Source: Campylobacteraceae bacterium
GTDB lineage: Bacteria; Campylobacterota; Campylobacteria; Campylobacterales; Sulfurospirillaceae
DNA: 9,670 nt
Direction of reading: 5' to 3'
Assembly: GCA_027040375.1 (NCBI GenBank)
Contig: JALUMJ010000092.1
Span: 1-9,670, forward strand
This document shows, in pieces, positions 7,299 through 9,670 of the stretch (position 1 is its first letter; each line of letters opens with the position of its first letter). The translations under genes and the position numbers were made by a program. A model generated the notes under the pieces. It made no database searches, had not been told where the DNA came from, and saw only the letters and a program-made list of their open reading frames with translations.

Positions 7299-8477
7299 TT
7301 AAAAATAAATCTCTGACCCATCTTTTTTTGTAGCCATTTGTAATTTATATCTCGTATTCCTGCCGCTACTACCTTCCATCTGCTCAATACATCCAAATTC
7401 TACAAGTTGAGATATGTCTCTTACTGCTGTTGCCTTACTCACTTTAGTAAGCGAGATATACTTTTTGGTACTTATCCCTCCCTCAAAATTCTCACTGCCA
7501 ATATCTAAGATTTTATTTATTACTTTTATCTGTCGTTCATTTAATGCGTACTCTCTATACTTATCCCAAAACTTTGCTTTTTGCACAAGATATTCTATAC
7601 TTTTTAAGCCACTTTGCATTGCATTTCTTAAAGTGATAAGATGCCACTCTATCCAAGAAGTGATATTAAATTCTCTATTTTTAAAAAGGTTTGTTGTTTT
7701 ATCTAAAATATCATAATAGCCTTTTCTATCACTGTTAATGGCTGTAGAGATAGAGTAAAGTTTAAACTGTGTAAAAGTTGTTCCTCGTGTAAGTATATAG
7801 TCTGTAATTGCTCTTGCAATTCTCCCATTTCCATCCTCATAGGGGTGAATGATAACGAACCATAAATGAGCAATAGCACTTTTAATATAGATATTTTCAT
7901 ACTCAGTGCTACAGTAAAGCAAAAGAGATTTTATATCTTCATCTATCTTATCAGATGGAGGTGCTAGATAGTGAACTCTTTCATGCCCTATAGCGCCGGA
8001 GATTACCTCCATGTCATCATTTTTTCTAAAAGTGGCAACATTTATTTTGTGTAGTTTTGAGTAGGAATGTTCAAAGAGGCAGTTGTGCCATCCGTGAAGT
8101 CTCTCTAGTGTTAAAGGATTTTTGTTTAAACTACAATCTAGAAGTATCTCTATAAGACTATCTGTTGAGGCTGTTGCATACTTATCACTTCTTGCATCAA
8201 ACTCTTTATCTAATCTTTTTTTCAAAGAAGATCGTACACTCTCTCGTTTAAAAACTTCACCCTCTATAAGAGATGTGTGTATCGCTTCATCTGTAAGTCT
8301 ATCAATCTCTATTTTTCTTATATCATCTTTGTTAAAGAGTTTTGAATAGCCATCAAGCACTCCTCTTAAGTATTCTATCTCACTTATAAGTGTTGAGAGT
8401 TTGCCTTTGTCATAAGAGAATTTTGGGTAGTTTTTATGTTGCCATATCCATTTTCTGATCTCTTCTTTTGAACTCAT
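7299..8477 (-). CDS. Fic-family AMP-transferase with N-terminal DUF4172-like region, inhibitory helix and C-terminal winged helix
   Basis: Fic proteins transfer AMP, or occasionally other groups, to hydroxyl side chains of target proteins. This one has 392 aa. The N-terminus (about 8-45, IRKWIWQHKNYPKFSYD) resembles the DUF4172 region often found on Fic proteins. TSLIEG at 68-73 matches the inhibitory-helix pattern [S/T]xxxE[G/N], so the protein is probably of class II, with its brake in cis (E72). The catalytic loop HPYEDGNGRIAR (211-222) retains the essential histidine H211 and both arginines. Residues 312-380 form a winged-helix-like region (ISLTKVSKATAVRDISQLVEFG), suggesting DNA binding or self-regulation. 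No separate antitoxin gene is evident. An AAAGGA site at 8483-8488 stands five bases before the ATG. The target is unknown. It is convergent with the mtn operon and probably not functionally linked to it. It may be an accessory gene inserted after queC. Confidence 0.92.
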   Translation of the reverse strand: MSSKEEIRKWIWQHKNYPKFSYDKGKLSTLISEIEYLRGVLDGYSKLFNKDDIRKIEIDRLTDEAIHTSLIEGEVFKRESVRSSLKKRLDKEFDARSDKYATASTDSLIEILLDCSLNKNPLTLERLHGWHNCLFEHSYSKLHKINVATFRKNDDMEVISGAIGHERVHYLAPPSDKIDEDIKSLLLYCSTEYENIYIKSAIAHLWFVIIHPYEDGNGRIARAITDYILTRGTTFTQFKLYSISTAINSDRKGYYDILDKTTNLFKNREFNITSWIEWHLITLRNAMQSGLKSIEYLVQKAKFWDKYREYALNERQIKVINKILDIGSENFEGGISTKKYISLTKVSKATAVRDISQLVEFGCIEQMEGSSGRNTRYKLQMATKKDGSEIYF

Positions 8478-8528
8478 ATTTTTCCTTTGAGTCGATTAAT
8501 AAACATAATAGTACCATATTTTGAGCCA

Positions 8529-8557
8529 ATTATAGAGCTTATCGTATCTTTTTGTAA
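8529..8557 (-). promoter_or_regulatory. Candidate sigma-70 promoter for the Fic gene
   Basis: On the minus strand a perfect TATAAT (8529-8534) is preceded at 17 bp by TTACAA (8552-8557), which matches three of the six TTGACA bases. Weak -35 boxes are common in Campylobacterota. Transcription would start near 8522, giving a leader of about 45 bases before the Fic ATG. It is the only convincing promoter-like element in the 168-bp gap. Confidence 0.45.
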
Positions 8558-8576
8558 ATTTATTTTCATTGCTTCA

Positions 8577-8645
8577 CGGTTTTGATATAAAAGTACGGCT
8601 AATAAGCCAAAGTCTCGTACCGTTACTTCCACATAAGATGCAAAG
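8577..8645 (-). pseudogene. Decayed N-terminal remnant of a mannose-1-phosphate guanylyltransferase (ManC/CpsB family)
   Basis: Reading on from the queC stop in the same frame gives ILCGSNGTRLWLISRT and then four more residues before a TGA at 8574-8576. This matches the family's nucleotide-binding signature, commonly ILCGGxGTRLWPxSRxxxPKQF, at its N-terminus. Each departure at a key position needs one base change, mostly transitions: GG to GS (GGT to AGT), WP to WL (CCT to CTT), PK to SK (CCA to TCA), and KQ to KP (for example CAG to CCG). There is no start codon and nothing recognisable of the rest of the enzyme (family length is roughly 350-480 aa) follows. It therefore looks like the leftover 5' end of a gene that once followed queC. 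The identification rests on one motif, but the motif is very specific. Confidence 0.68.
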
Positions 8646-9311
8646 CTATTTTGCTACGAATTCCTCCCACCCTTTTGCCCTAAGCACGCAAGCAGGACAC
8701 TCGCCACAACCATAACCCCAATCGTGAAAACTTTTGTGGTCGCCATTGTAGCAAGTATGTGATTCATTAATAACTAAATCCAATATCCCTTCTTTGCTTG
8801 AGAGCTCAAAAGTTTCACCTTTTGTAAGATGCATTAGTGGATAGTGAAACTTTATATCTGACTCACTTCCTAGGTTTAGTGCTAATTCAAGTGCATTTAC
8901 AAAATTTTCTCTACAATCTGGATAACCTGAATAATCAGTTTGATTTATACCAGTTACTAAGTTGTTGATACCTTGTTTCTGGGCAAAAGCGTGAGCTAAG
9001 GTGAAAAATATGGCATTTCTATTTGGAACAAATGAGGCTGGAAGATTTGGCTTGGTATGGTGTGCGCTAGAGATATCTAAGTTAGAATCTATCAAAGCGG
9101 AATCGTTTAGTTCCGTAAAGGCATTTATGCTTAGAAGTGTATTTTTTACCTCCATAAAATCTGCAATTTTTTTGGCTTGTTTTATCTCAACTTTATGTTT
9201 TTGTCCATAATCAAATGTGATAGTCTCAACATAATCAAACCGCTCTTTTGCCCAACCAAGACAAGTGGTACTATCTTGTCCGCCACTAAAAATTATCAAT
9301 GCTTTTTTCAT
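8646..9311 (-). CDS. queC: 7-cyano-7-deazaguanine synthase (QueC)
   Basis: Makes preQ0 from 7-carboxy-7-deazaguanine and ammonia using ATP, in queuosine tRNA-modification synthesis. The protein is 221 aa, a normal length. The PP-loop ATP site SGGQDSTT lies at 9-16, followed by FDYGQKH (33-39), the family mark FVPNRN (94-99), and TGINQTDYSGYPDCR (120-134). The zinc site is C187 plus the C202/C205/C208 cluster in GCGECPAC (201-208). All key residues are intact. The start codon overlaps the queE stop by one base (TAATG), and an AGGAGT site at 9318-9323 lies inside the end of queE, so the two are very likely translated together. A decayed manC-like sequence begins directly after its stop. No convincing terminator is seen downstream. 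Confidence 0.96.
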   Translation of the reverse strand: MKKALIIFSGGQDSTTCLGWAKERFDYVETITFDYGQKHKVEIKQAKKIADFMEVKNTLLSINAFTELNDSALIDSNLDISSAHHTKPNLPASFVPNRNAIFFTLAHAFAQKQGINNLVTGINQTDYSGYPDCRENFVNALELALNLGSESDIKFHYPLMHLTKGETFELSSKEGILDLVINESHTCYNGDHKSFHDWGYGCGECPACVLRAKGWEEFVAK

Positions 9312-9670
9312 TATCTTACTCCTAAAAATTTATGCATTTGGATACTTAGTTTCAGATGAGGATATTTTTTCACTAACTCTATGCAAAAATCTAGATTTTC
9401 CATATCTGGTTTATCAAAAAAGTTCAAAGGTTGCACAAAGATTGGTTTATCGCTTTGTATATTTACTATTTTTGTTAAATCACTCTGTTTTGAAACTATA
9501 AATTTTAGTTCACTCCATCCATCTTTTATTATGCTATCCCAATCTTTTGGGCTATATGTTATCCAATTTGCTTTTTTTATATTTTCTATTTTATATCCAT
9601 TGCTTTCTATGCAAACAAAATAACCTCTATTTTGCAAAAAATCTATAAAGTCATTTAAGTCATAAATACT
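9311..9670 (-). CDS. queE: 7-carboxy-7-deazaguanine synthase (QueE), C-terminal part, cut by the window edge
   Basis: The last 119 codons of a radical-SAM enzyme that converts carboxy-tetrahydropterin to 7-carboxy-7-deazaguanine, the step before QueC. The reading frame is open to the right edge of the window, so the start and the N-terminal CX3CX2C iron-sulfur motif lie outside. What is visible is the typical C-terminal half: VCIESNGYK (corresponding to the ETNG motif), NWITYSPKDWD, GWSELKFIV, PIFVQPLNFF, and the closing LKLSIQMHKFLGVR, which is highly characteristic of QueE. An internal TTG at 9635-9637 should not be taken as the start because the protein-like sequence continues upstream of it. 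It forms an operon with queC. Confidence 0.93.
   Translation of the reverse strand, partial: SIYDLNDFIDFLQNRGYFVCIESNGYKIENIKKANWITYSPKDWDSIIKDGWSELKFIVSKQSDLTKIVNIQSDKPIFVQPLNFFDKPDMENLDFCIELVKKYPHLKLSIQMHKFLGVR

Noticed and set aside
8593..8620. Imperfect inverted repeat (GTACG...CGTAC with inner GCT/AGC and an AATA loop) followed on the minus strand by TTTTATAT, a possible queC terminator.
   Set aside because: The stem is short with an asymmetric bulge and the T-run is weak. The bases are explained better as the decayed coding sequence of the manC-like remnant.
9311..9670. Direct metabolic link between QueE and the mtn operon through 5'-deoxyadenosine waste.
   Set aside because: QueE uses SAM as a regenerated cofactor, so it is not a net source of 5'-deoxyadenosine. 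The two blocks are also on opposite strands and separated by the Fic gene.

Overview
The window is AT-rich DNA that reads like a Campylobacterota (Epsilonproteobacteria) chromosome, probably one of the free-living groups. The base composition, the compact operon layout and the style of the QueC and QueE proteins point that way, but this is a judgement from memory of protein style and not a database result. Nearly all of it is coding. I see no tRNA, rRNA, CRISPR array, insertion sequence or origin.

Bases 16-7290 (+ strand) hold seven tightly packed genes, with gaps of 1-28 bp or overlaps, that look like one transcription unit: mtnK (methylthioribose kinase), the ATPase, permease and periplasmic binding protein of a ribose-type ABC importer, mtnA (methylthioribose-1-phosphate isomerase), a GntR/UTRA regulator, and a FucA-like class II aldolase. 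Together they suggest a scavenging pathway. A 5-deoxy-pentose, either 5-methylthioribose or 5-deoxyribose, is imported or formed inside the cell. It is phosphorylated by MtnK, isomerised by MtnA to the ribulose-1-phosphate form, and split by the aldolase to dihydroxyacetone phosphate and a C2 aldehyde. This is the logic of the 'DHAP shunt' described in Rhodospirillum, some E. coli and Bacillus. None of the genes of the classical later methionine-salvage steps (mtnB, mtnC, mtnD, mtnE) is present here. The importer and the in-operon GntR gene make this a self-contained uptake, catabolism and control module.

Bases 7299-8477 (- strand) encode a Fic-family AMP-transferase with an N-terminal DUF4172-like region, a built-in inhibitory helix and a C-terminal winged helix. 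It converges on the operon with only 8 bp between the stop codons. It has its own plausible promoter in the 168-bp gap upstream.

Bases 8646-9670 (- strand) carry queC and the 3' half of queE, the preQ0 branch of queuosine synthesis, joined by a 1-bp stop/start overlap. Directly downstream of queC, bases 8577-8645 encode a decayed fragment of the N-terminal signature of a mannose-1-phosphate guanylyltransferase (ManC/CpsB family). This suggests that queE-queC was once followed by a manC-like gene, now lost or displaced, and that the Fic gene and perhaps the mtn operon lie at a rearranged junction.
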